64,000 nt of DNA from Clostridiales bacterium (lineage in GTDB: Bacteria > Bacillota > Clostridia > Christensenellales > Borkfalkiaceae), in assembly GCA_015055805.1 (NCBI GenBank), contig SVHN01000009.1, positions 1 through 64,000 of the forward strand, read 5' to 3'. Both the position numbers and the translations under genes were made by a program. Of the stretch, positions 41,035 to 50,226 are shown piece after piece. Numbering within the stretch: the stretch's first letter is position 1; every line of letters begins with the position of its first letter. The notes under the pieces were generated by a model, which worked only from the letters and a program-made list of their open reading frames with translations, ran no database searches and was not told the origin of the DNA.

Positions 41035-44000
41035 AGCTCTGATGCTCTCAACAGGCGACTTCTTCGCAGCTAGATATACGGGGAAGAAGGTCGCTATAAT
41101 AGAGATACCGAACGATACGGCAAAGACTAAGCCTACGTTGATAATGCCGAAGTCTAAGAGTTTCATCTTTACTATAGTTAGCATTGACGTATTAATTACG
41201 TTGCAAACAATAAACCCACCAACTGATGCGAGCAAGAAACAGATACTTGCAATAATGAACGCTTCCGAGAAGAAAATCTTGAACACGTCCGAACCCCTTG
41301 CGCCAACCGCACGAAGTATACCGATATCTTTCTTCTTTGCCGAGATAGATACGGATATAAAGTTAAGTAGCATCAACGCCGCAAACACGCCGAATACCGC
41401 ACCTAAAATCAAGAATATCTGCTTTAATTCGGTAATCATTTCTAGGAACATAGAAAGTTCTTCATAGACTTGGTTTTTAATACCTATAACGACTGCCCCG
41501 TCCGCTGCAAGTAAACTTGCAATATGTTCCTGAGAGTTGTCGGTCTTAGTAATTAAATAGTTATACTTAGCATCTTCAGGCGCAACGTAGTCGGTAACGT
41601 CTTTGCTAGTCCAGATATAATCTTGTTCGTAAGTGTTTACGCTACCGTATTGATCGATAAATTCGTCTGATACAAAGTAATTGACTTGGTTATCGCTATC
41701 GACCGTAAAGAAACCAACGACGTCAAGTTCGCCCGACGCACCCGTATACGACTTAAAGTAAACCTTTGAAGGTATGGTTGCATCAATTCTAGGTTCAAAC
41801 ATTATTGAAACGTTTTGTTCAATCGCGCTAAACGAATAACCGAAACACCTTTCACTATTTTCTTCAAGCGCGGCCTTTATGCCATTTATGTTCTGTTCGT
41901 AAAGTTCACGTTCTTCTGGAATTGGGCTTCCTTTTCCATATACCAAGTTGCCTAACACACTATTAAAATCTCTTCCGTTAACATACTCGTTTAAGTATGA
42001 AACATCTCCCTTATCACTTGAAGAGCGATATAGTTTCTCACCAAAATATCTATAATAATCTTCGGGAGAATCTGTTTTTAGACTCGCTATGTTTTCATTT
42101 ACCAAAGTTTGAACTTTTGCCCACTCAGCATTAGTTGGAACATCAGGAGTTATTCCTTCATCAGGGTTAACGTATTTGTTAATTTTTGTTATAATGTCTT
42201 GCACTCCTTCAACTGACGAATAATAAGCACTCATATTATTTGCCATATATAATACGTATTCTCTATAACCGATAGTTGCATAATGTTTCACAATAAATTC
42301 TTGCATCTCTGCAACTGCACCCTCGTCCAAAGAATACATATTGTTGTAATTATTTCTAAACCAACCGTCTTCTCCTAACGCCTCAACCGTTTCGGGCACG
42401 AGTTTATAATTAAGATTGTACATCATCGTCCATGCTACGCTAGACACGGCGTTTCTGTACGACTGCATAATCATATTTTGAGAGATTAAGACTTGATTTT
42501 TCTCTAATTTCAAATCGGTGATTTCTTTAACCCCTTCTTCTGTGTCAACCATTTCATAGAACTTAAAGTATTCTTTAAAGTTTTCTAAGGTCTTTTCAGA
42601 ATAAGGCTGTTCGTACCAAGAATTTTCTTCAATTATTTCATCAGATGATATTTCGTACTCAGAAATTCTAAATCCGCCAGCATTAGCCGTTTCAATATAC
42701 GTTCCTTCAGAGTGAATATTGTTTTTATATTCGTCATAAAACCCTTCGGTAACAAACACTAACGAACTAAATCCGCCAGCGATATAGTCGGTCAAAGACT
42801 CGGTTAAATCTTCTTTTTCTTTTGCGCTTATCGAAGAATCGTTAGCATCTTTAAGCACGTCGTATTTAGCAGGGATTTGACCTACGCCGTAAACGCCTAC
42901 GATAGTAAATTCTTCAGACGAGCCGATAGCGTTACAACCTGAGAATTTAACCTTTTTGTCAATTAAATTACTTGCGTTAGCAACGCCGAACCCTTCGGAA
43001 TTGATAAACAGATTTGCAGCGTATTCGGAAATAGCAATTTCTTCTACAGTTTCAGGATATCTACCAGCAAGCAGATTAAAGCCGTTTCTATTCATATAGT
43101 CTGCGCCACAATCAGTAAATCCCGTCACGTAGCTAGTAGGATAGTAGGACTTTAAATCACTCTTTACGTTAGCCCTTTCGTAAGCGTTGCCCGATTTACC
43201 TAACAAGAGATCTATACTAGTACCATCGTTATACGAATACTTACTGTTTGTAAAGTTATATACGCCTGCGTAATCTAAGCCGCCGCCAGCAGCGTTCCTA
43301 TCCTTTAATTCCTGAACGCCAAAACGAGTGTTATACTTTTCTTCATACTCGTAGTCTACTTCGCTTTCGCCCGTATTAACGTCAGTCTTTATCTGTTGTC
43401 TTAAAACGTTGTACTGCTTACTTATCATAAGGCTCGGATAATCGGCTTCTCTTAACGCTTCGGATACCGAATAACTTTCGTCGTACAACATAAATGTCGA
43501 TACTACGCCGAACATAAGGAAAGCTACTACCGATAAAAGTATGGTAAATATAAGCCTAATAGGCTTGGTTTTAAGACCGCTTGCGCCCATCTTGAACGCG
43601 CGTGATGCGGGAAGACGAGATTTAATAAACTTAGTTTCTCTTCCGTCGTATTCTTTAATGTCTACTTGGTCGGTTTCCTTAAAGTATTCCTTGTTACCGC
43701 TGTCGTTAATACGGCAAGCGCGCTTAACGTCGGGAATATCTTTTTTGCCTGCGCTGATTATGGCTTCGCCGCCGTTCTTTTTAAGCATAGCGACGATATT
43801 TTTAACGTCCGTCTCGGTAATCTTGTCTGCGTTTTTAATAGCGATAGTATCTTCGGACACCATCTCAACGTTTTCACTTACCGCCTTGGGAACGGACTGC
43901 GCCTTAGTTACGTCGGATATAATCTGACCGTCTTTAAGTTCTATAATTCTGTCGCCGTACTGTTCTGCGAACTCTCTATCGTGCGAAACGATAATAACGA

Positions 44001-44571
44001 GTTTGGTTTCGGAAAGTTTTTTCAATGTATCCAAAACCTGCTTACCCGTGTTTGAATCGAGCGCACCTGTCGGTTCGTCCGCCATAATTATTTCCGGCTC
44101 TTTAATAAGCGCACGCGCAATAGCAACCCTTTGTTTTTGACCGCCTGACAAGGTGTTTGGTTTTCTTTTACCAAAGCCCGTCAAGTCAACCTGATCCAAA
44201 AGGTCTTCAACCGCTTGCTTGTCGCTAGGCTTATTCTGCAACTGCAAAGCAAGCGCAATGTTCTGTTCAACCGTAAATTCGTTCAAGATATTATATTCTT
44301 GGAATATAAAGCCTATAAACGTGTTGCGGTAACTGTCAAAATCGGCAGGACTAAAATCTTTACTACTTCTGCCCTTAACTATAATTTCACCGCTGTCGGG
44401 TTTGTCAAGACCGCCTGAAACGTTAAGCAATGTAGATTTACCCGAACCGCTTCGTCCGAGCAAAAACACCATACCCGTTTCGGGGAACTGCACGGAAACG
44501 TCGTCAAGTGCTTTGACCGTTACACCGCCTTTAGTAGAGTAATATTTGGCTAAATTTCTGACCTCTAACAT
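41029..44571 (-). CDS. Large MacB-like ABC transporter with fused ATPase and FtsX permease
   Basis: The 1180-residue protein has an N-terminal ATPase (residues 1-225: Walker A GRSGSGKST, LSGGQKQRVAIARAL, IIMADEPTGALD). A charged linker follows, with a first membrane helix near 335-360 (FTILLSVVAFLMFGVVSTFML). A very large extracytoplasmic part (about 365-1045) comes next, then three C-terminal FtsX-type helices (from IFLILGAVFGVFAALMLLNF, with AKKKDIGILRAVGARGSD). The MacB/FtsX family acts by mechanotransmission on envelope substrates. The roughly 680-residue outer domain is much larger than that of MacB. Its stop codon lies inside the repeat of a dispersed element. AAGGAGAAC is the ribosome binding site. 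Confidence 0.88.
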   Translation of the reverse strand: MLEVRNLAKYYSTKGGVTVKALDDVSVQFPETGMVFLLGRSGSGKSTLLNVSGGLDKPDSGEIIVKGRSSKDFSPADFDSYRNTFIGFIFQEYNILNEFTVEQNIALALQLQNKPSDKQAVEDLLDQVDLTGFGKRKPNTLSGGQKQRVAIARALIKEPEIIMADEPTGALDSNTGKQVLDTLKKLSETKLVIIVSHDREFAEQYGDRIIELKDGQIISDVTKAQSVPKAVSENVEMVSEDTIAIKNADKITETDVKNIVAMLKKNGGEAIISAGKKDIPDVKRACRINDSGNKEYFKETDQVDIKEYDGRETKFIKSRLPASRAFKMGASGLKTKPIRLIFTILLSVVAFLMFGVVSTFMLYDESYSVSEALREADYPSLMISKQYNVLRQQIKTDVNTGESEVDYEYEEKYNTRFGVQELKDRNAAGGGLDYAGVYNFTNSKYSYNDGTSIDLLLGKSGNAYERANVKSDLKSYYPTSYVTGFTDCGADYMNRNGFNLLAGRYPETVEEIAISEYAANLFINSEGFGVANASNLIDKKVKFSGCNAIGSSEEFTIVGVYGVGQIPAKYDVLKDANDSSISAKEKEDLTESLTDYIAGGFSSLVFVTEGFYDEYKNNIHSEGTYIETANAGGFRISEYEISSDEIIEENSWYEQPYSEKTLENFKEYFKFYEMVDTEEGVKEITDLKLEKNQVLISQNMIMQSYRNAVSSVAWTMMYNLNYKLVPETVEALGEDGWFRNNYNNMYSLDEGAVAEMQEFIVKHYATIGYREYVLYMANNMSAYYSSVEGVQDIITKINKYVNPDEGITPDVPTNAEWAKVQTLVNENIASLKTDSPEDYYRYFGEKLYRSSSDKGDVSYLNEYVNGRDFNSVLGNLVYGKGSPIPEERELYEQNINGIKAALEENSERCFGYSFSAIEQNVSIMFEPRIDATIPSKVYFKSYTGASGELDVVGFFTVDSDNQVNYFVSDEFIDQYGSVNTYEQDYIWTSKDVTDYVAPEDAKYNYLITKTDNSQEHIASLLAADGAVVIGIKNQVYEELSMFLEMITELKQIFLILGAVFGVFAALMLLNFISVSISAKKKDIGILRAVGARGSDVFKIFFSEAFIIASICFLLASVGGFIVCNVINTSMLTIVKMKLLDFGIINVGLVFAVSFGISIIATFFPVYLAAKKSPVESIRAL

Positions 44572-44601
44572 AAAGTTCTCCTTTTTTAGATATTATTTAA
44601 A

Positions 44602-44660
44602 TCTACCAAGGACTGCCGTCTACCTTGGATTTTTTCAAGGTAGACGAGGGCGCGCCCTCG
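44602..44660 (-). promoter_or_regulatory. Structured leader between lepA and the large ABC gene
   Basis: On the minus strand a perfect 16-bp palindrome CGAGGGCG-CGCCCTCG is followed by a 10-bp hairpin GTCTACCTTG / CAAGGTAGAC (8-base loop). Then CCTTGGTAGA can compete for the same TCTACC arm. The arrangement could be a terminator plus an alternative fold in the ABC gene leader. No T run follows the palindrome. Confidence 0.5.
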
Positions 44661-44681
44661 TTAATTTATTAGGTTAAAAAA

Positions 44682-46493
44682 TTATTTGCTATTGTCGGTT
44701 TTAAGAATAGATATAAACGCTTCGGACGGAATTTCAACCGTACCGATAGAGCGCATCTTTTTCTTACCTTCTTTCTGTTTTTCTAAGAGTTTCTTCTTTC
44801 TAGTGACGTCTCCGCCGTAACACTTTGCAAGCACGTCTTTTCTAAACGCTTTAACCGTTTCTCTTGCGATAATCTTTCCGCCAACTGCCGCTTGAATAGG
44901 TATTTCAAACATTTGACGTGGGATAACGTCCTTTAATTTTTCGGCTATCTGTCTGCCACGCTCGTAAGCCTTATCCTTATGCACGATAATTGAAAGCGCG
45001 TCGCATATATCGCCGTTAAGCAACATATCTAGTTTTACTAAATCACTTCTTTGATAGCCCGACACTTCGTAGTCGAAAGACGCGTAGCCTTTAGTGCGTG
45101 ATTTTAGGCTGTCGAAAAAGTCGTAAATAATTTCGTTAAGCGGAAGAACGTATTTCAGTTCAACGCGCGACTTATCGAGATATACCATATCTTTATAAAC
45201 GCCGCGCTTATACTGACACAGTTCCATAATCTGCCCAACGTAGTCTGGCGGAGTGAGAATACTTGCGTTAATTATAGGCTCTTCCATATAATCTATTTCT
45301 GTTGTTGGCGGTAAATGCGTAGGATTTTCCACCGTTAATTCCGTACCGTCGGTTTTATAAACCTTATACGAAACGGACGGCGCGGTGGTTATTATATCAA
45401 GGTCGAATTCCCTTTCTATTCTTTCCTGAATAACGTCCATGTGCAATAGTCCCAAAAATCCGCATCTAAATCCAAACCCTAGCGCAGCCGAATTATCAGG
45501 CTCGATTGAAAGCGCAGCATCGTTCAGTTTAAGTTTAAGTAGCGCGTCTTTTAAGTCGTTAAACTTACTGCCGTCAAGTGGGAACACGCCCGAAAACACC
45601 ATGGGAAGTGCCTTTTTATAACCCGACAACGGCTCTTTTGCTGGATTATTAACGTCGGTTATGGTATCGCCAACTGCCGTGTCTTCAATACTTTTTATGC
45701 TTGCGGCAATATAGCCTACTTCACCTGCCGAAAGAGTATCCTTTTGTTGCATTTTAGGTGAGAATACGCCGACTTCAGTTACGTCAAACTGCTTGTCCGA
45801 CATAAAGGTTTTTATCTTCGTGCCTATCTTTACTTGTCCGTCCATTATCCTAACGAAACAAATAACGCCCTTAAAGTTATCGTAATAACTATCGAAAATA
45901 AGTGCTTTTAAAGGCGCGTTCTCGTCACCTTTGGGCGCGGGAATTTTTTCTATTATCTGTTCCAAAACGTCTTCAACGTTAAGCCCCGTCTTAGCGGAAA
46001 TCCTAGGCGCGTCCGACGCGTCCACCCCTAAAATCTCTTCGACTTCGGTTGCTACTTCGTCGGGACGTGCGGACGCCAAGTCCATTTTGTTTATGACGGG
46101 CATAATTTCTAAATCGTTATCTATCGCAAGGTAAGCGTTAGCAAGCGTTTGAGCCTGAACGCCTTGGGTTGCGTCAACTATTAGGATTGCCCCCTCGCAC
46201 GCCTTTAACGAACGTGAAACTTCGTAAGTAAAGTCCACGTGACCAGGGGTGTCGATAAGGTTAAATATATATTCTTGTCCGTTCTTTGCTTTATAGAACA
46301 TACGAACAGGGGTTAGTTTTATGGTTATTCCCCTTTCACGCTCTAAATCCATTGAGTCAAGAAGTTGTTCTTCCATATCGCGCTCTGATACTTGACCGGT
46401 CTTTTCCATAAGACGGTCTGCAAGCGTACTCTTACCGTGGTCGATATGCGCGACTATGCAAAAATTTCTGACGTTTTCTTTGTTTACTGACAT
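44682..46493 (-). CDS. lepA: Elongation factor 4 (LepA)
   Basis: The 603-residue GTPase has G1 [17 protein letters not shown]3 [16 protein letters not shown] and G4 NKMD, the LepA-type [19 protein letters not shown], and the C-terminal [26 protein letters not shown]. LepA binds ribosomes and influences initiation and back-translocation. The start has a weak ACAGGTAG upstream. The first 14 codons are duplicated 1160 bp upstream, before an inserted nuclease gene, so lepA may now be expressed together with that gene. Confidence 0.96.
   Translation of the reverse strand: MSVNKENVRNFCIVAHIDHGKSTLADRLMEKTGQVSERDMEEQLLDSMDLERERGITIKLTPVRMFYKAKNGQEYIFNLIDTPGHVDFTYEVSRSLKACEGAILIVDATQGVQAQTLANAYLAIDNDLEIMPVINKMDLASARPDEVATEVEEILGVDASDAPRISAKTGLNVEDVLEQIIEKIPAPKGDENAPLKALIFDSYYDNFKGVICFVRIMDGQVKIGTKIKTFMSDKQFDVTEVGVFSPKMQQKDTLSAGEVGYIAASIKSIEDTAVGDTITDVNNPAKEPLSGYKKALPMVFSGVFPLDGSKFNDLKDALLKLKLNDAALSIEPDNSAALGFGFRCGFLGLLHMDVIQERIEREFDLDIITTAPSVSYKVYKTDGTELTVENPTHLPPTTEIDYMEEPIINASILTPPDYVGQIMELCQYKRGVYKDMVYLDKSRVELKYVLPLNEIIYDFFDSLKSRTKGYASFDYEVSGYQRSDLVKLDMLLNGDICDALSIIVHKDKAYERGRQIAEKLKDVIPRQMFEIPIQAAVGGKIIARETVKAFRKDVLAKCYGGDVTRKKKLLEKQKEGKKKMRSIGTVEIPSEAFISILKTDNSK
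46452..46489. repeat. 38-bp direct repeat, copy in the lepA 5' end
   Basis: These 38 bp are identical to 47612-47649. Here they encode lepA codons from just after the start through ATAGTC. The two copies bracket the Mrr-type nuclease gene. Similarity continues a few bases on the upstream side with mismatches. Confidence 0.9.
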
Positions 46494-46544
46494 ACACTAC
46501 CTGTATCATAAAATTATAATTTCTTAGTTTTTCAACATAAAGGT

Positions 46545-47588
46545 TTACGGTTTTACAAATTCTTTTAAAAATATTTCTTTCCGTTCAAAATCACTAGGAG
46601 CATTATAACATATAACATTTTCACCCCTATTAAATTTAACATAGATTTTACATTGTTCTATTCTAGTAATAGTGCCCCAACCATAATCTCTACTGAGAAC
46701 TTGTTTATTAACAACAATTGGAATGCCTTTATATTCCAATTTTACAACCTTATCTTCTTTTTTATTATCGCCTCTAACGGCATTATTAACTTTACTCTCT
46801 ACATAAATTCTTTTATTTGTTCCAATAAGTATATTTTCTTTGGTTTTTCCAAACTTGTCATTTATCGCAATTAAGTCTTCTCTACTTAAAAGATAAATTT
46901 TAAACTTACTTCCAAGTGCGGTTTCTTGCGCCCCCACGGAAAATCCATTTAATGAAACAAATATTCCACTTGTGTAGCCACCATCTAAAACAACTCCAAT
47001 TAATGCTCTTATATCATTAGGACCAATCTTTGATTTGTGATGCTTACATTGAACTGCAATTTTCCCAATATTGTTGTAAATAATAATGTCTACGCCACCA
47101 TCACCTGTCGCTTTAGTCACCCTTGCAGAAAACCCCATGCTTATAAACAAGTTAGCCACTTCTTCTTCAAATTGATATCCCGTTAGATTATCCCAAAATT
47201 CTTTTTTTGTCCTTTGAATATATGCATCATACTCTATCAACGCACGCTTATAATCAAAAATTTTTTTCTCTAATTCTGAGTCTATGTAAGAATTTTTTAA
47301 AAAATTTTTTTCTCTTTCGTCTTTCTTTCCATGATAGCCATCAAGTACTGCTAATACAACAAGTGAAATCAGTAAAGAAATAATTATTGCGGAAGGAACA
47401 TCTGAACTATTTATTGATAAAACAACAATCAATGATAATATTTCTACAATAAAAAACACCCATATTTTTACATTTCGTTCCTTTTTCTTGCGAAGTTCGT
47501 TAGCCGCATAAAACTTGTTTTTCTGCCGTTCATATATGGATTCTGAATCTTCCGTTAATCCATAATCTGCCAATTCTGGTTTTTTCAT
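46545..47588 (-). CDS. Membrane-anchored Mrr-type restriction endonuclease-like protein
   Basis: The 347-residue protein has two membrane segments (WVFFIVEILSLIVVLSI and AIIISLLISLVVLAVL, about residues 40-85) and a coiled region. An Mrr/PD-(D/E)xK nuclease domain follows (about 140-255) with FEEEVANLFISMGF, GDGGVDIII and IAVQCKHHK, which give the catalytic Asp and Q-x-K. A C-terminal region with GWGTITRIEQCKIYVKF is unassigned. Mrr-type enzymes attack modified or foreign DNA. ATG 47588 overlaps by ATGA the stop of a short frame made of the lepA 5' end, with GGAG upstream. The gene is AT-rich compared with lepA, a sign of transfer. Confidence 0.82.
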   Translation of the reverse strand: MKKPELADYGLTEDSESIYERQKNKFYAANELRKKKERNVKIWVFFIVEILSLIVVLSINSSDVPSAIIISLLISLVVLAVLDGYHGKKDEREKNFLKNSYIDSELEKKIFDYKRALIEYDAYIQRTKKEFWDNLTGYQFEEEVANLFISMGFSARVTKATGDGGVDIIIYNNIGKIAVQCKHHKSKIGPNDIRALIGVVLDGGYTSGIFVSLNGFSVGAQETALGSKFKIYLLSREDLIAINDKFGKTKENILIGTNKRIYVESKVNNAVRGDNKKEDKVVKLEYKGIPIVVNKQVLSRDYGWGTITRIEQCKIYVKFNRGENVICYNAPSDFERKEIFLKEFVKP

Positions 47589-47653
47589 GTAAAAAATCTC
47601 CAAAGTCTTTTGACTATGCAAAAATTTCTGACGTTTTCTTTGTTTACTGTCAT
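47585..47653 (-). pseudogene. Truncated lepA 5' end acting as a leader frame for the nuclease
   Basis: A 22-codon frame starts with [14 protein letters not shown], identical to the LepA start except for Thr at position 2. It then runs into unrelated codons and ends in TGA overlapping the ATG of the nuclease gene (ATGA). It follows the former lepA promoter, so translation of the nuclease is probably coupled to this remnant. Confidence 0.8.
47612..47649. repeat. 38-bp direct repeat, upstream copy
   Basis: This is the second copy of 46452-46489, without a mismatch over 38 bp. It marks the left junction (in gene direction) of the nuclease insertion. Confidence 0.9.
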
Positions 47654-47685
47654 ACTATACCTAAGTCTAAAAAATTATTTTTATT

Positions 47686-47714
47686 ATTCTATCATATCTT
47701 GCAGTATTTTACAA
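47686..47714 (-). promoter_or_regulatory. Former lepA promoter, now ahead of the nuclease gene
   Basis: On the minus strand TTGTAA (47714-47709) and TAGAAT (47691-47686) are 17 bp apart, about 33 bp upstream of the truncated lepA start codon. Confidence 0.65.
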
Positions 47715-47753
47715 GCATATTAATAAATTTTCCCTTTACGTTCACTTGGTTTT

Positions 47754-48575
47754 TCAAAGGTTTTTATTTAAGTGCGCTAGGTCGTAAAACCCACAAGCCT
47801 GCGCTATTTCGGTTTTGCTTATCTTTTTTTCTTTTATGAGCCGAGCGGCTTTTTCCACCCTGCATTTTTTAACGTATTGCATAGGCGTTAATCCAAGATT
47901 AGCCCTAAATATTCTATTAAGCGTTGCGCTCGACACGCACGCCCTTTCACATAAAATAGGCAAGGTTATCTTTCCGTCAAGGTTTTCGTTGACGTAGTTT
48001 ATGCACTTAATAAGTTCCGCGCCCGACCTTTCGGGTTTATTTGTCATCTTCTCTTGATAGAGTTTAGATAGGTAACACACTAGTGCAAGCGCGGTGGCGT
48101 TCTGGTAAGAAAATTGTTTTTCTTCACCTGCACTAACTATCTCTTTAAGCGCGCCGCCCACCCTTTCAAGTTCTTTTAAGTTTAGTTTTAAGTTATAACC
48201 TTTTTCGGCTGAACGCCTTACCGACGGCTCTGCATCAAACAGTATTCCGAACCCTTCCGTGCCCTTTAACTGACGACTAAACTCGGAAAAAAACTGCTTG
48301 AAAAATAGCAAATGATAAACGTCTATTCTTAAATCCGACCTATAACAATGCTTAGCAAAAGGCGGTATGACGAAAACGTCACCCTCTTGGGTTTTAAGTT
48401 TTGCGCCGTCAATCAAGTGTTCGCCACTTCCACGCCAAACGATATTCAGTTCGTAAAAATCGTGAGCATGCATGCCGATAGCATAGTTTTCGTGAAGATA
48501 CGCTTTTACTAAATTCAACTCGTCTTGATAAAAATTTTTATCGCTATAAAAATCTTTCATGCCGTAATTACTCAT
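47754..48575 (-). CDS. AraC-family transcriptional regulator with cupin sensor
   Basis: The 273-residue protein has an N-terminal AraC-binding cupin region (MHAHDFYELNIVWRGSGEHLIDG, then GDVFVIPPFAKHCY) and a C-terminal pair of helix-turn-helix motifs (ITLPILCERACVSSATLNRIFRANLGLTPMQYVKK and ISKTEIAQACGFYDLAHLNK). The C-terminus is short: it ends right after HLNKNL, where other AraC proteins continue with the F-K-x-x-G-x-x-P segment. The second motif is therefore cut, perhaps by a frameshift or a late mutation. It is divergent from the ADP-ribosylglycohydrolase-family gene, which it probably regulates. AAAAGGA precedes the start. Confidence 0.85.
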   Translation of the reverse strand: MSNYGMKDFYSDKNFYQDELNLVKAYLHENYAIGMHAHDFYELNIVWRGSGEHLIDGAKLKTQEGDVFVIPPFAKHCYRSDLRIDVYHLLFFKQFFSEFSRQLKGTEGFGILFDAEPSVRRSAEKGYNLKLNLKELERVGGALKEIVSAGEEKQFSYQNATALALVCYLSKLYQEKMTNKPERSGAELIKCINYVNENLDGKITLPILCERACVSSATLNRIFRANLGLTPMQYVKKCRVEKAARLIKEKKISKTEIAQACGFYDLAHLNKNL

Positions 48576-48690
48576 TGTTTATCCTTTTGTTTATGATTAA
48601 ACCATACTAGTTTTTGATTATATTTTACTATCATTATACCATAAAGTATAGTATAATTCAATCAAACATACAACTTTTAAGGGGTGGGAT

Positions 48691-50151
48691 ATGATAAAAT
48701 TAAATAAACAAGTATATCTTGACAAACTTCGCGCGTGCTGGATAGGCAAAAACGTCGGCGGAACTTTGGGCGCGCCGTTTGAGGGGTGGAGAAAGTTTTT
48801 GGCGGTTACGGGATTTTCCACGCCGTCGGGCGAACCGCTACCGAACGACGACCTTGACCTTCAATTAGTGTGGCTATGCGCGCTTGAAAAGGCAGGGGTT
48901 AAAAATTTTGACGCCAACGTTTTAGCAGAGTTTTGGCTGGACTGGATCGCGCCACATTGGAACGAATACGGAATAGCAAAGACCAACCTTTCCTTAGGGC
49001 TTTTGCCACCTATGAGCGGTGAAGTTGACAATGAAAAATGGAAGACGTCTAACGGCGCGTGGATTAGAAGTGAAATTTGGGCGGCTATCGCACCGGGCGT
49101 GGTGGACGTCGCTATAAAATACGCCGTAATGGACGCTATGGTTGACCACGGTATTGCAGAAGGAACTATTGCTGAGATATTTACCTGCGCAATGCAGAGT
49201 TTAGCGTATATTGAAAGCGACGTAAGGGTTTTAATTGAGTCTGCGCTCAATAAAATACCCACTCAATCAATGGTTGCAAAAACCGTTCGTAAGGTAATGG
49301 AACTTTACGATAAGGGCGTGGACTACGAACAGACAAGGTCGGAAATAGTCGAATTAAATAAAGAACTCGGCTGGTTCCAAGCACCCATTAATTTGGGGTT
49401 TGTAATCATAGGTCTTTTATACGGTAACGGCGATTACAAGAAGTCCGTTCTATACGCGGTAAACTGCGGTGACGACACCGACTGCACGGCAGGAACGGTC
49501 GCATCAACGCTTGGTATTATCGGCGGAACGGCGGCTATCCCCGACGACTGGAAAGCGTTTGTCGGCGACAAGATTTTAACAGTCAGCATCAACGGTAACT
49601 ATCAGTACGAATACCCAAGAACTTGTACCGCGCTGACAGAACGCGTCGCTAAGATTTTGCCCGAAGTTATGAGAGAAAATCACGTTGATTTTGAACTAAC
49701 CGACGGAGAAAACGAAATAGATTTTGAGAGCGTTAAAAATTATAACCGCTTGACGTCTGCGGACGTTATATATAAAAATCCGTACACTTTCGAGTATAAC
49801 TTTTTCCGTCCGTTAAAAATTGAAGTTTCGCTTGACGGCTCGCCAAAACTATCTGAAAAAGATAACGGAAATCTTGAAAGAAAAATCACTTTTACCTTTA
49901 AGAACGTCAGTCAGCAGCCGTTCAAACTTTTCTTTAAGGTTATTCTTCCCGACGGTTGGACTTGCGACACTTACCAAAAGACAATGACGTTAGGTTATCC
50001 GCAATACATTCACGGGTTATACGGTGTTAAATCAGCAGAGTTTAAGGTTAACGCCAACGGCAACGTGGCAGACGTAAACAGAGTGTGCCTACAAGTGACG
50101 TCCTCAGCTATACCGTACCCTATCGTCGTTCCCGTAACTTTTTTAGGCTAA
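48691..50151 (+). CDS. ADP-ribosylglycohydrolase-family protein with C-terminal beta domain
   Basis: Residues 1-320 match the ADP-ribosylglycohydrolase (DraG/ARH) family: GKNVGGTLGAPFEG, the metal-binding NDDLDLQLVW, and CGDDTDCTAGTVASTLGIIGG with the second Asp cluster. Residues about 340-486 are a beta-sandwich region of the NPCBM/Ig-like kind. Family members hydrolyse ADP-ribosyl or related N-glycosidic bonds. Those with extra beta domains next to AraC regulators are probably catabolic glycosidases on nucleosides or glycans. No signal peptide is present. AAGGGGTGG is the ribosome binding site, and a TATAAT box is at 48652-48657. Confidence 0.85.
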   Translation: MIKLNKQVYLDKLRACWIGKNVGGTLGAPFEGWRKFLAVTGFSTPSGEPLPNDDLDLQLVWLCALEKAGVKNFDANVLAEFWLDWIAPHWNEYGIAKTNLSLGLLPPMSGEVDNEKWKTSNGAWIRSEIWAAIAPGVVDVAIKYAVMDAMVDHGIAEGTIAEIFTCAMQSLAYIESDVRVLIESALNKIPTQSMVAKTVRKVMELYDKGVDYEQTRSEIVELNKELGWFQAPINLGFVIIGLLYGNGDYKKSVLYAVNCGDDTDCTAGTVASTLGIIGGTAAIPDDWKAFVGDKILTVSINGNYQYEYPRTCTALTERVAKILPEVMRENHVDFELTDGENEIDFESVKNYNRLTSADVIYKNPYTFEYNFFRPLKIEVSLDGSPKLSEKDNGNLERKITFTFKNVSQQPFKLFFKVILPDGWTCDTYQKTMTLGYPQYIHGLYGVKSAEFKVNANGNVADVNRVCLQVTSSAIPYPIVVPVTFLG

Positions 50152-50162
50152 ACTTTTTTGCG

Positions 50163-50191
50163 TTGACTATTTTGATAAAACCGTGTATAAT
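50163..50191 (+). promoter_or_regulatory. Sigma-A promoter of the GDPD gene
   Basis: TTGACT (50163-50168) and TATAAT (50186-50191) are 17 bp apart, 36 bp before the ATG at 50227. Confidence 0.8.
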
Positions 50192-50226
50192 TAGTTTTAT
50201 AGGAAATAATTATCTACGGGGTTATT

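Noticed and set aside
44645-44660. The 16-bp CGAGGGCGCGCCCTCG palindrome as a transcription terminator for lepA
   Set aside because: No T run follows on either strand, and the stem has no loop, so alone it is unlikely to terminate; it is listed instead as part of a structured leader.
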